Shown here: piece by piece, positions 1 to 7,616 of the stretch
Position numbering within the stretch: position 1 is the stretch's first letter
Layout of the letters: each line of letters opens with the position of its first letter
From: Citrobacter amalonaticus Y19
GTDB taxonomy: Bacteria; Pseudomonadota; Gammaproteobacteria; Enterobacterales; Enterobacteriaceae
Length of the DNA: 64,000 bases
Assembly (NCBI RefSeq): GCF_000981805.1
Contig: NZ_CP011132.1
Coordinates: 3,162,001 to 3,226,000, forward strand
Direction of reading: 5' to 3'
Program-made: the position numbers and the translations under genes
The notes under the pieces: model-generated
What the model was told of the DNA's origin: nothing
What the model saw: only the letters and a program-made list of their open reading frames with translations
Database searches by the model: none

Positions 1-464
1 TTGATATTCGCGATGCCGACGAATACCTGCGTGAGCATATTCCGCAGGCTCATCTCGCACCGCTGTCTGCTCTGGAACAAGGGGACTTTCCTGCCAGGCT
101 GCGGGGTGAGCTCGTTATCTTCCATTGTCAGTCCGGGAAACGGACGCAAAATAATGCGGCTAAATTACAGGCGATTGCCGCGCCAGCAGAAGCTTTGCTG
201 CTGGAAGGGGGCATTGACGGCTGGAAAGCGGCGGGTTTGCCCACGGCGGAAGATAAATCACAGCCGCTTCCACTGATGCGTCAGGTACAAATTGCGGCAG
301 GCGGACTGGCGTTACTGGGCGTCGTACTGGGGTACAGCGTGAGCAATGGTTTCTTTCTGCTCAGTGGGTTCGTGGGTGCGGGACTCCTGTTTGCCGGACT
401 GACAGGCTTTTGTGGAATGGCGCGACTGCTCGACAAAATGCCGTGGAACCGTCGTCCTCAATAA
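1..464 (+). CDS. ygaP: YgaP, membrane-anchored rhodanese (3' part)
   Basis: The reading frame (codons start at position 3) is open from the left edge, so the start lies outside the window; about 153 C-terminal residues are present. They hold the second half of a rhodanese domain with the active-site loop CQSGKRT, then a hydrophobic tail with two probable membrane segments (AAGGLALLGVVLGY and LLSGFVGAGLLFAGLTG), and end in RRPQ. This matches YgaP, an inner-membrane sulfurtransferase in which the loop cysteine carries persulfide. The frame is intact to its stop. YgaP family membership is clear from the loop and the two-helix tail; the physiological substrate is not known to me. Confidence 0.9.
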   Translation, partial: DIRDADEYLREHIPQAHLAPLSALEQGDFPARLRGELVIFHCQSGKRTQNNAAKLQAIAAPAEALLLEGGIDGWKAAGLPTAEDKSQPLPLMRQVQIAAGGLALLGVVLGYSVSNGFFLLSGFVGAGLLFAGLTGFCGMARLLDKMPWNRRPQ

Positions 465-519
465 TAGCGGGGAACACCGTGGGAAATAAGCGGTGAGGGT
501 CACCTCACCGCCCAGATAA

Positions 520-921
520 TTAGATCAGAAAGTCGTCCAGAGATTTACCTGCCGCCAGTGCCTGAGCCATCGCTTTAGGTGTACGCCCCTGACCGGTCCA
601 GGTTTTGCTTTCCCCATTAAGATCGGTATAGCGATATTTCGCCGGACGCGGCTGACGTTTTTTACCCGTCCGTGCGGTCGCGACTTCACCACCGAATAAC
701 TCTTCCGGACTAATTCCGTCGGCCTTCATCATCGCCAGCAAAGAATTAATTTTTTCCTGCTGTTCAGCGCGCTGACGCTGTAACCGTTTTTCTTCTTCAC
801 GTCTTTCTTTAGTGACGACCCTGAATTTCTCCAGCATTTCTTCAAGAACGTCAATGGAGAATTCGCGAGCCATTGCGCGTAGTGTACGAATATTATTTAA
901 GTTCTGTAACATCAAGCTCAT
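520..921 (-). CDS. stpA: StpA, H-NS paralogue / RNA chaperone
   Basis: The 133-residue protein begins MSLMLQNLNNIRTLRAMARE, with the H-NS-family N-terminal oligomerisation helices and a charged coiled-coil around residues 25-65. The C-terminal DNA-binding domain carries the AT-hook-like motif TWTGQGRTP near residues 107-115. The position next to alaE (ygaW), and the KKRQPRPAKYRYTDLNGE stretch, favour StpA over H-NS itself. StpA binds curved AT-rich DNA, forms heteromers with H-NS and acts as an RNA chaperone. It is transcribed leftward from the long AT-rich gap it shares with alaE. StpA and H-NS are close relatives, so the paralogue call rests partly on synteny. Confidence 0.95.
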   Translation of the reverse strand: MSLMLQNLNNIRTLRAMAREFSIDVLEEMLEKFRVVTKERREEEKRLQRQRAEQQEKINSLLAMMKADGISPEELFGGEVATARTGKKRQPRPAKYRYTDLNGESKTWTGQGRTPKAMAQALAAGKSLDDFLI

Positions 922-1411
922 AATAATTAAAACCCTTTAACGCTAGAACAAAAGTATTACACTGCGTAGTCTATTATATTATCAGAACGTTTTCCAGCCC
1001 CTGAGATATAACAGAGAAAATACCGATCTCCCGCTATTATAATATAGTTTGCTGAATCCTGAATAATATCCAGACTCATTTTTACATTCTCTGACGAATA
1101 ACCTTCCTGTCGGCTCCTCGGACATTGAGTAACGGTTTTTACCTCACCTGAAAGCACTCCAGCCGACGAGATTACATAACATGTTGATTTTTAATTAGTT
1201 AAATCACATCAACAACAAAAACTCTATGCGGCACAAAAATCAGGCGCTTACAGAGTATTTTGTCGACAAAAAGCGTAAAAATAAAAACATTTAGCTAGTT
1301 GATAGTTACAATGCAGCAATATAACCTATCATCAAGCGAAAACGCCACGCTAAATCACTAAGAAAAATTCACTTAACGACGATTTTATCCCTTTTTACAA
1401 GGAGCATTAGC
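922..1411. other. AT-rich divergent intergenic region, stpA / alaE
   Basis: This 490-base gap holds the divergent promoters of stpA (leftward) and alaE (rightward). It is strongly AT-rich, especially 1190-1330, which suits binding by H-NS/StpA, and Lrp control of alaE is known in E. coli. I see no convincing gene. A 66-codon leftward frame at 957-1157 starts at GTG, lacks a good ribosome-binding site and resembles nothing I know. I could not assign -35/-10 elements with confidence. Confidence 0.6.
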
Positions 1412-1861
1412 ATGTTCTCACCACAGTCACGCTTGCGTCATGCTGTAGCAGACACGTTCGCGATGGTTGTTTATTGTTCTGTCGTGAACATGCTGATCGA
1501 GATATTCCTCTCCGGAATGACCTTTGAGCAATCGCTTTCTTCCAGACTGGTCGCCATTCCGGTCAACATTCTGATCGCCTGGCCCTACGGAATGTATCGC
1601 GATCTCTTTATGAAGGTGTCGCGTAAAGTGGGTTCTGCGGGATGGCTGAAAAATCTGGCGGACGTGCTGGCTTATGTCACTTTCCAGTCCCCGGTTTATG
1701 TCGCTATTCTGCTAACGGTAGGCGCTGACTGGCATCAAATTACCGCCGCAGTCAGTTCTAATATTGTGATATCCATGTTGATGGGAGCGGTCTATGGCTA
1801 TTTCCTGGATTACTGCCGCCGCCTGTTCAAAGTCAGTCGCTACCAGCAGGTCAAAGCCTGA
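1412..1861 (+). CDS. alaE: AlaE, L-alanine exporter
   Basis: A 149-residue, very hydrophobic protein with four probable membrane helices, almost identical to my memory of E. coli AlaE (formerly YgaW); characteristic stretches are FAMVVYCSVVNMLIEI, RLVAIPVNILIAWPYGMYRD and VVSMLMGAVYGYFLDYC-like. It exports excess L-alanine across the inner membrane by proton exchange. The start is supported by an AAGGAG motif about ten bases upstream. In E. coli the gene is induced by alanine through Lrp; no Lrp site could be fixed here. It ends just before a symmetrical hairpin shared with convergent ygaC. Confidence 0.95.
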   Translation: MFSPQSRLRHAVADTFAMVVYCSVVNMLIEIFLSGMTFEQSLSSRLVAIPVNILIAWPYGMYRDLFMKVSRKVGSAGWLKNLADVLAYVTFQSPVYVAILLTVGADWHQITAAVSSNIVISMLMGAVYGYFLDYCRRLFKVSRYQQVKA

Positions 1862-1869
1862 AATCACTC

Positions 1870-1892
1870 AGCGACTGGCGATGCCAGTCGCT
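1870..1892. terminator. Bidirectional hairpin between alaE and ygaC
   Basis: A perfect 10-bp stem (AGCGACTGGC / GCCAGTCGCT) with a 3-base loop lies between the convergent alaE and ygaC stop codons. It is followed by TTAATTA on the right and TGAGTGATTT on the left, so the U-tract is weak in both directions. Position and symmetry suggest a shared terminator. Confidence 0.65.
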
Positions 1893-1895
1893 TAA

Positions 1896-2240
1896 TTAGT
1901 TCGCCTCGCCAAACAATCCATTCAAATAGCGCTCAAGCGCAATACGCGAACTAAAGCCGTGGGGAATACCATAGTGCTCGTGCGTGTCCCCGGCTAAATA
2001 AAGCGGAAAATGCTGATAATGCGCGCAGGTTTTAATATCAGACGCCGGTTCAGCCAGCGATGAACTGCGCTCTTTTAATGTCGGATGGATAATCAACGCG
2101 GTGCGTCCCATACGCGCTTCGCGATTTACATAGACATAATTCTCGCCACGTCGATAACCGTACGTTTTCTGTGTCACCACATCGACGGTAAACCCCACTT
2201 TTTCAAGTACGCGCGCCACCTCGTCAGGTCGTAAATACAT
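1896..2240 (-). CDS. ygaC: YgaC, conserved DUF2002 protein
   Basis: A 114-residue soluble protein beginning MYLRPDEVARVLEKVGFTVD, with the family segments YGYRRGENYVYVNREARMGR and HYGIPHGFSSRIALERYLNGLFGE. This is YgaC, a small conserved enterobacterial protein of unknown biochemical role. It is a single-gene leftward unit, convergent with alaE, and reads away from ygaM. Family identity is secure from near-identity to E. coli YgaC as I remember it; function is not assigned. E. coli ygaC is reported as Fur-regulated; I did not identify a convincing Fur box here. Confidence 0.92.
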   Translation of the reverse strand: MYLRPDEVARVLEKVGFTVDVVTQKTYGYRRGENYVYVNREARMGRTALIIHPTLKERSSSLAEPASDIKTCAHYQHFPLYLAGDTHEHYGIPHGFSSRIALERYLNGLFGEAN

Positions 2241-2401
2241 ATTTTTTCCTCGTTATCTTTTACTGCGGGCTTACCTTACCTGATTCAGCATTAGCAACGC
2301 TTTCAGAAAAGTCCATAAACGCGCAATAACGTCGTGAACTGCCTCTGAAGTTAAAAATATCGACTAAACTGAAAGTCACATCGAAATCACTGGAGGATCA
2401 T

Positions 2402-2728
2402 ATGTTTAACAGACCGAACCGAAACGACGTAGATGATGGCGTGCAGGATATTCACAATGACGTCAATCAATTGGCCGATAGTCTGGAAGCCGTACTGAAG
2501 TCCTGGGGCAGCGATGCGAAGGAGGAAGCGGATACCGCGCGGCGTAAAGCACAGGCGCTGCTGAAAGAGACACGGGCGAAAATGCATGGCCGCACGCGGG
2601 TGCAACAAGCGGCCCGGGATGCCGTCGGCTGCGCCGATACGTTTGTCCGCGATAAGCCATGGTGTAGCATCGGTACGGCGACGGCGGTGGGGATCTTCGT
2701 CGGCGCGTTGCTGAGCCTGCGTCGCTGA
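2402..2728 (+). CDS. ygaM: YgaM, DUF883 membrane-anchored protein
   Basis: A 108-residue protein of the ElaB/YqjD/YgaM family. It has a long charged helical region (about residues 10-75, rich in Glu, Lys, Ala and Arg) followed by one C-terminal membrane segment (PWCSIGTATAVGIFVGALLSLRR), the usual layout of these tail-anchored proteins. YqjD-type members bind ribosomes at the inner membrane in stationary phase; extending that role to YgaM is inference. The start has a GGAGGA ribosome-binding site just upstream. A REP palindrome follows the stop. Confidence 0.92.
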   Translation: MFNRPNRNDVDDGVQDIHNDVNQLADSLEAVLKSWGSDAKEEADTARRKAQALLKETRAKMHGRTRVQQAARDAVGCADTFVRDKPWCSIGTATAVGIFVGALLSLRR

Positions 2729-2740
2729 TGACGAGGCGCG

Positions 2741-2770
2741 TGCCGGATGGCGTTCATGCTTATCCGGCAC
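2741..2770. repeat. REP palindrome after ygaM
   Basis: An imperfect palindrome with the typical REP arms TGCCGGATGGCG and CTTATCCGGCA, lying between ygaM and the convergent MocR-type gene. Confidence 0.8.
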
Positions 2771-2782
2771 ACCGAGCCCCGT

Positions 2783-4126
2783 TTAAAGCCCTGCCTGAAC
2801 CGCTCGCCGTAACCGCGTTGCTACCTGACTCGCCATTTCCGGAGACGCGATGTTGGTGAACGACAGTAGCATCCCTCCCTGCCCGGCTGATGTTACCCGC
2901 CAGCGGCTTAAAGCCTGAACCGCCAGTCCCGCCTCATTGGCTTTGCGCACTAGCGCGACATCATCACCGTCAACTGCAATCACCAGTTGTATCCCGCCCT
3001 GTTGGGGGACAACCTGAAATCCCTGTTCGCCGAGCGCCTTTTCAATCCATTGTCTTCGCTGCGTATAATGCTGACGCATTTTTTTCAGGTGCCGCCAGAA
3101 ATGACCATCGCGGATAAAATCCGCCAGCGTTTGCTGCCAGAGTAGCGGCACGCTACAGGCCATCCGTGTCGCCTGCTGGCGAAAGCGTCCCACCTGGTTT
3201 ATCGGCACCACCAGCCACGCACAGCGCAAGGCGGGGAACAGCGACTTACTGAACGTACCGGCGTAAATCACCCGCTGTGGCGCATCAAGACTTTTCAGCG
3301 GCGGCAGCGGTTTGCCGTGATAGCGAAACTCGCTGTCGTAATCATCCTCAATGATCCACGCCTGAGACTGTGATGCCCACTCAAGGAGTTGATGACGCCG
3401 GGATAACGACAGCGCGACGCCGAGCGGACTTTGATGGGCTGGAGTGAGCAGCGCAAAGCGTGCATCCGGATAATCGCGGATCCCGACCGCCACATTCAGC
3501 CCGTCGTCATCGACCGGAACCGGCAGCAGCGCGACGTTTTCCTGTTCAATGACCGGACGGATCAGCGGGAAGCCGGGATCTTCAATCCACATGCCATCGC
3601 CCGGCGCGGCCAGCGCACGCAGGATGAGGGTCATCGAAGCCGCATAACCAGAAGTGATGAAAATCTGCTCGGGCAGACATTCAATACTGCGCGACACGCG
3701 CAGATAGTCCACGATCGCCTGGCGCAACGCGGCTTCACCGCACACGTCACCAAGTGCCAGATCAAAACGCGTCTGCGTGCGCAGTCGTCGCCCCATTACC
3801 CGCGCCCAGATGTCTCGCGGAAAGAGATCCAGCGCGGGAAGCCCCATCTGAAAAGGCTGCGGGATCGTACTTTCCCCGGCAAAAACCACCGGTTCACTGA
3901 GCGCCTGTTCCGGCTGCAACTGTGCGCTGACAAACGTTCCCGCCTGCCCTCGCCGCTCCAGCCAGCCCTGCGCCACCAGCTCTGCATAGGCGTTTTCCAC
4001 CGTCGAGCGCGAAATACCCAGTTCCTGCGACCAGGTACGACTGGATGGCAGTCTGGCGCCGGGCTTGAGTTCCCCGTGTTCAATGGCGATTTTTAACTGA
4101 CGGGCGATTTGCTGATAGCGCGGCAT
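2783..4126 (-). CDS. MocR-family regulator (GntR HTH + aminotransferase-like domain)
   Basis: A 447-residue fusion. Residues about 1-68 form a GntR winged helix (LPSSRTWSQELGISRSTVENAYAELVAQGWL). From about residue 95 to the end is a fold-type I aminotransferase-like domain with the PLP-lysine motif YAGTFSKSL (Lys294) and the DDYDSEFRY signature. This is the MocR architecture, as in PdxR, TauR and GabR. It is divergent from an AhpD-like gene with 88 bases between start codons, so it probably controls that gene; MocR proteins often regulate the adjacent divergent gene. Ligand and target are not known. I do not recall this pair between ygaM and nrdH in E. coli K-12. Confidence 0.9.
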   Translation of the reverse strand: MPRYQQIARQLKIAIEHGELKPGARLPSSRTWSQELGISRSTVENAYAELVAQGWLERRGQAGTFVSAQLQPEQALSEPVVFAGESTIPQPFQMGLPALDLFPRDIWARVMGRRLRTQTRFDLALGDVCGEAALRQAIVDYLRVSRSIECLPEQIFITSGYAASMTLILRALAAPGDGMWIEDPGFPLIRPVIEQENVALLPVPVDDDGLNVAVGIRDYPDARFALLTPAHQSPLGVALSLSRRHQLLEWASQSQAWIIEDDYDSEFRYHGKPLPPLKSLDAPQRVIYAGTFSKSLFPALRCAWLVVPINQVGRFRQQATRMACSVPLLWQQTLADFIRDGHFWRHLKKMRQHYTQRRQWIEKALGEQGFQVVPQQGGIQLVIAVDGDDVALVRKANEAGLAVQALSRWRVTSAGQGGMLLSFTNIASPEMASQVATRLRRAVQAGL

Positions 4127-4214
4127 ATGGTCTGCTTTTTTCGTAAAAATATGGCTCTCTTATGCAGTCCATTATAGTGCTACATTGCCGGCCATCAACA
4201 CGAGGAGATACACA
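4127..4214. promoter_or_regulatory. Divergent promoter region, MocR gene / AhpD-like gene
   Basis: This 88-base gap must hold both promoters. A TATAGT hexamer near 4173 could serve as a rightward -10. MocR regulators normally bind direct repeats in such gaps, but I could not define a clear repeat by eye. The AhpD-like start at 4215 is fixed by GAGGAG eight to nine bases upstream. Confidence 0.4.
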
Positions 4215-4646
4215 ATGACGACGTTACGCCAGCCCTACTATGAACTCAGCCCTGAAGTCTATAACGCCCTGGTACAGGCGAAAACGGCACTGGAAAACAG
4301 CGCACTGGATACCACGCTGATGGAATTGATTTACCTGCGGATTTCGCAGATCAACGGCTGCGCGTTTTGTCTGGAGATGCACAGCAAGGCGCTGCGTAAA
4401 TCGGGCGTCGCGCAAAGTAAACTGGACGCGCTGGCCGGCTGGCGGGTAAGTCATCATTTCAGCGAGCAGGAGCAAGCCGCTCTGGCGTGGGCGGAATCGG
4501 TGACCGATATCGCCAGAACCCATGCCGAAGATGACGTTTATTTGCCGCTGCTCGCGCATTTCAGCGCGCGCGAAATCAGCGACCTGACCTTTGCGATCGG
4601 CCTGATGAACTGCTTTAACCGCCTGGCCGTGAGCATGCGGATGTAA
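4215..4646 (+). CDS. AhpD-like / carboxymuconolactone decarboxylase-family protein
   Basis: A 143-residue all-helical protein beginning MTTLRQPYYELSPEVYNAL. It carries the family active-site pattern Cys49-Ala-Phe-Cys52-x3-His56 (INGCAFCLEMH), as in AhpD-type peroxidase partners that use a redox-active CxxC and a nearby histidine. The start at 4215 is preferred over an upstream ATG at 4185 because of the GAGGAG ribosome-binding site. A peroxide or thiol redox role is inferred from the motif. Divergence from a MocR regulator suggests control by a PLP-linked signal. Many members of this family have unknown substrates. Confidence 0.85.
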   Translation: MTTLRQPYYELSPEVYNALVQAKTALENSALDTTLMELIYLRISQINGCAFCLEMHSKALRKSGVAQSKLDALAGWRVSHHFSEQEQAALAWAESVTDIARTHAEDDVYLPLLAHFSAREISDLTFAIGLMNCFNRLAVSMRM

Positions 4647-4715
4647 ACCGGCGATTTTTCTTCATAAATCCCCGCTCCCCGCCGTGCGCATCGGTGGGGA
4701 GTCATTAATCGAAAA

Positions 4716-4762
4716 TTCCCATATCTTGTATGGTTGAAACTTATTTCAACTACATCTAGTAT
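4716..4762 (+). promoter_or_regulatory. Tandem NrdR-type boxes upstream of nrdHIEF
   Basis: Two 16-base elements resembling the NrdR consensus (acaCwAtATaTwGtgt) lie at 4716-4731 (core CCATATCTTG) and 4747-4762 (core CTACATCTAG). Each matches eight of the ten core positions. Their centres are 31 bases apart, three helical turns, which is the usual spacing for the ATP/dATP-sensing repressor NrdR. They lie 75-120 bases before nrdH. Confidence 0.65.
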
Positions 4763-4836
4763 TCCCTCTATCAGTACACACCCAAACCGACGCGTCTTAT
4801 CGCGCCGTTCTTTCATTTTAAATGGAAATACGAATC

Positions 4837-5082
4837 ATGCGCATTACTATTTACACTCGAAATGACTGTGTTCAGTGCCACGCCACTAAACGGGCGATGG
4901 AAAGCCGTGGATTTGAATTTGAGATGGTGAACGTCGATCTGGTGCCCGACGCGGCAGAAACCCTGCGTGCGCAAGGTTTTCGCCAGTTGCCGGTCGTCAT
5001 TGCCGGTGAGACCAGTTGGTCCGGGTTCCGTCCGGATATGATCAACCGTCTGCATCCTGAACCTCGGGTAGCCAGCGCGTGA
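4837..5082 (+). CDS. nrdH: NrdH, glutaredoxin-like electron donor for NrdEF
   Basis: An 81-residue glutaredoxin-like protein with the redox motif CVQC (Cys11, Cys14) in MRITIYTRNDCVQC, and the substrate-specificity stretch GETSWSGFRPDMINRL. It is reduced by thioredoxin reductase and supplies electrons to the class Ib ribonucleotide reductase. The start at 4837 gives the family's standard length; an in-frame ATG five codons earlier (4822) is less likely. It is the first gene of nrdHIEF, and its stop overlaps the nrdI start. Confidence 0.95.
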   Translation: MRITIYTRNDCVQCHATKRAMESRGFEFEMVNVDLVPDAAETLRAQGFRQLPVVIAGETSWSGFRPDMINRLHPEPRVASA

Positions 5083-5489
5083 ACCCGCTCGTCTACTTCT
5101 CCAGCAGCTCTGAAAATACGCACCGCTTTATGCAGCGTCTGGGGCTGCCCGCCATTCGCATTCCGCTGAATGAACGCGAACGGATCCGGGTAGACGCCCC
5201 CTACATACTGGTGGTGCCCTCTTATGGAGGCGGCGGCACGGCTGGCGCGGTTCCGCGACAGGTGATCCGCTTTTTAAATGATCCCCATAACCGGGCGTTA
5301 ATTCGTGGCGTTATTGCCTCTGGCAATCGTAACTTCGGCGAGGCGTACGGTCGCGCAGGAGACGTGATCGCCCAAAAATGCGCCGTGCCCTGGCTCTATC
5401 GTTTTGAGCTGATGGGAACACCCGCCGATATCGACAACGTTCGAAAAGGAGTAAGCGAATTTTGGCAACGACAACCGCAGAACGCGTAA
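5079..5489 (+). CDS. nrdI: NrdI, flavodoxin-like activator of NrdF
   Basis: A 136-residue flavoprotein beginning (M)NPLVYFSSSSENTHRFMQRLG, the FMN-phosphate loop, with the conserved PSYGGGGTAGAVPRQVIRFL segment. NrdI generates superoxide from its FMN to assemble the dimanganese-tyrosyl radical cofactor in NrdF. It starts at GTG (5079), overlapping the nrdH stop by four bases, so the two are probably translationally coupled. The C-terminus overlaps the nrdE start by 28 bases. Confidence 0.95.
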   Translation: MNPLVYFSSSSENTHRFMQRLGLPAIRIPLNERERIRVDAPYILVVPSYGGGGTAGAVPRQVIRFLNDPHNRALIRGVIASGNRNFGEAYGRAGDVIAQKCAVPWLYRFELMGTPADIDNVRKGVSEFWQRQPQNA

Positions 5490-7606
5490 TACAGGAATCG
5501 CTGGATTACCATGCGCTGAACGCCATGCTGAATCTGTACGATAAAGCAGGCCGTATTCAGTTTGATAAAGACAGGCAGGCGGTCGAGGCCTTTTTTACCG
5601 CGCACGTTCACCCTCACTCCGTCACGTTTGCCAGCCAGGAAGAACGGCTGCAAACGTTGGTTCGCGAAGGGTATTACGACGAAAGCGTTCTGACTCGCTA
5701 CGATCGCGCTTTCGTGGTGACGCTGTTTGCCCGCGCCCACGCCAGCGGTTTTCGTTTCCAGACCTTCCTTGGCGCCTGGAAGTTTTACACCAGCTACACG
5801 CTGAAAACCTTCGACGGCAAACGCTACCTGGAACACTTTGAAGACCGGGTGGTGATGGTGGCGCTGACGCTCGCGCAGGGCGATGAAGTGCTGGCGTCAC
5901 AGCTTACCGATGAGATGCTCTCCGGGCGTTTCCAGCCCGCTACGCCCACCTTCTTAAACTGCGGAAAACAGCAGCGCGGCGAACTTGTCTCCTGTTTTCT
6001 GCTGCGTATTGAAGACAATATGGAATCGATTGGTCGGGCGGTGAACTCCGCGCTTCAGCTTTCCAAACGCGGCGGCGGCGTGGCGTTTTTACTCTCTAAC
6101 CTGCGCGAAGCGGGCGCGCCGATCAAGCGCATCGAAAACCAGTCCTCCGGGGTGATCCCGGTGATGAAGGTGCTGGAAGATGCCTTTTCCTATGCTAACC
6201 AGCTCGGCGCGCGTCAGGGCGCGGGGGCGGTCTATTTGCACGCGCACCATCCGGATATTCTGCGTTTTCTCGATACCAAACGCGAAAACGCCGACGAAAA
6301 GATCCGCATCAAGACGCTCTCCCTGGGCGTGGTGATCCCGGACGTCACGTTCCGTCTGGCCAAAGAGAATGCGCAGATGGCGCTGTTTTCGCCCTATGAC
6401 GTCGAGCGTCTTTACGGTAAGCCCTTTGGCGATATCGCGATAAGCGAACGGTACGACGAACTGGTTGCCGACGAGCGGGTGCGCAAAAAATACATTAACG
6501 CCCGCGACTTTTTCCAGACCCTGGCTGAAATTCAGTTCGAATCCGGCTATCCCTACATCATGTATGAGGACACGGTGAATCGCGCCAATCCGATTGCAGG
6601 CCGCATCAATATGAGCAACCTGTGTTCGGAAATTTTGCAGGTCAACAGCGCCTCCACCCTGGATGAGAACCTTGACTACGCGCAGACCGGGCATGACATC
6701 TCCTGTAATCTCGGCTCGCTGAATATTGCCCACACCATGGATTCCCCGGACTTTGGCCGGACGGTGGAAACGGCGGTTCGGGGGCTGACGGCGGTGTCGG
6801 ACATGAGCCATATTCGCAGCGTCCCGTCGATTGCCGCCGGCAATGCCGCCTCCCATGCCATCGGGCTGGGACAGATGAACCTGCACGGTTATCTGGCGCG
6901 TGAAGGCATCGCTTATGGTTCGCCAGAAGGGCTGGATTTCACCAATCTCTACTTTTACACCATCACCTGGCATGCGCTGCATACGTCGATGCTGTTGGCG
7001 CGCGAGCGTGGGCAAACCTTCGGCGGATTTACGCAGTCGCGTTACGCCAACGGCGAGTTCTTCACGCAGTATCTGGAGCAGCGCTGGGAGCCGAAAACCG
7101 AGAAAGTCCGCTCGTTATTTGCCCGTAGCGGCATCACGCTCCCGACGCGCGAAATGTGGCTTTACCTGCGCGACGAGGTGATGCGCTATGGCATCTACAA
7201 CCAGAATTTACAGGCGGTGCCGCCGACCGGTTCAATCTCTTATATCAACCACGCGACATCGAGCATTCACCCGATTGTCTCGAAAGTGGAGATCCGCAAA
7301 GAGGGCAAGACCGGGCGCGTCTATTACCCGGCCCCGTTCATGACCAATGAGAATCTGGACATGTACCAGGACGCTTATGAAATCGGCGCGGAGAAAATCA
7401 TTGATACCTACGCCGAAGCCACTAAACACGTCGATCAGGGCCTGTCGCTGACGCTGTTTTTCCCCGATACCGCCACCACCCGCGATATCAACAAAGCGCA
7501 GATCTACGCCTGGCGAAAAGGTATTAAGTCGCTGTATTACATCCGGTTGCGCCAACTGGCGCTGGAAGGTACTGAAATTGAAGGCTGCGTCTCGTGCGCA
7601 CTGTAA
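5462..7606 (+). CDS. nrdE: NrdE, class Ib ribonucleotide reductase large subunit
   Basis: A 714-residue protein beginning (M)ATTTAERVIQESLDYHALN at a TTG codon inside the end of nrdI; the TTG gives the correct family N-terminus. Visible features are the substrate-site cysteine segment RGELVSCFLLRIEDNMESIG, the radical-site region MSNLCSEI, the PPTGSISYINHATSSIHPI stretch, and the C-terminal redox pair CVSC. As expected for class Ib there is no N-terminal ATP-cone for dATP inhibition. It reduces NDPs to dNDPs with NrdF. The operon is typically induced in iron limitation and oxidative stress. Confidence 0.97.
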   Translation: MATTTAERVIQESLDYHALNAMLNLYDKAGRIQFDKDRQAVEAFFTAHVHPHSVTFASQEERLQTLVREGYYDESVLTRYDRAFVVTLFARAHASGFRFQTFLGAWKFYTSYTLKTFDGKRYLEHFEDRVVMVALTLAQGDEVLASQLTDEMLSGRFQPATPTFLNCGKQQRGELVSCFLLRIEDNMESIGRAVNSALQLSKRGGGVAFLLSNLREAGAPIKRIENQSSGVIPVMKVLEDAFSYANQLGARQGAGAVYLHAHHPDILRFLDTKRENADEKIRIKTLSLGVVIPDVTFRLAKENAQMALFSPYDVERLYGKPFGDIAISERYDELVADERVRKKYINARDFFQTLAEIQFESGYPYIMYEDTVNRANPIAGRINMSNLCSEILQVNSASTLDENLDYAQTGHDISCNLGSLNIAHTMDSPDFGRTVETAVRGLTAVSDMSHIRSVPSIAAGNAASHAIGLGQMNLHGYLAREGIAYGSPEGLDFTNLYFYTITWHALHTSMLLARERGQTFGGFTQSRYANGEFFTQYLEQRWEPKTEKVRSLFARSGITLPTREMWLYLRDEVMRYGIYNQNLQAVPPTGSISYINHATSSIHPIVSKVEIRKEGKTGRVYYPAPFMTNENLDMYQDAYEIGAEKIIDTYAEATKHVDQGLSLTLFFPDTATTRDINKAQIYAWRKGIKSLYYIRLRQLALEGTEIEGCVSCAL

Positions 7607-7616
7607 GGAGAGCGGA

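Noticed and set aside
957..1157. 66-codon leftward frame in the stpA-alaE gap
   Set aside because: GTG start, poor ribosome-binding site, no family resemblance and AT-rich regulatory context; more likely chance.
6089..7015. 308-codon leftward frame opposite nrdE
   Set aside because: It is a shadow of the strongly conserved nrdE gene.
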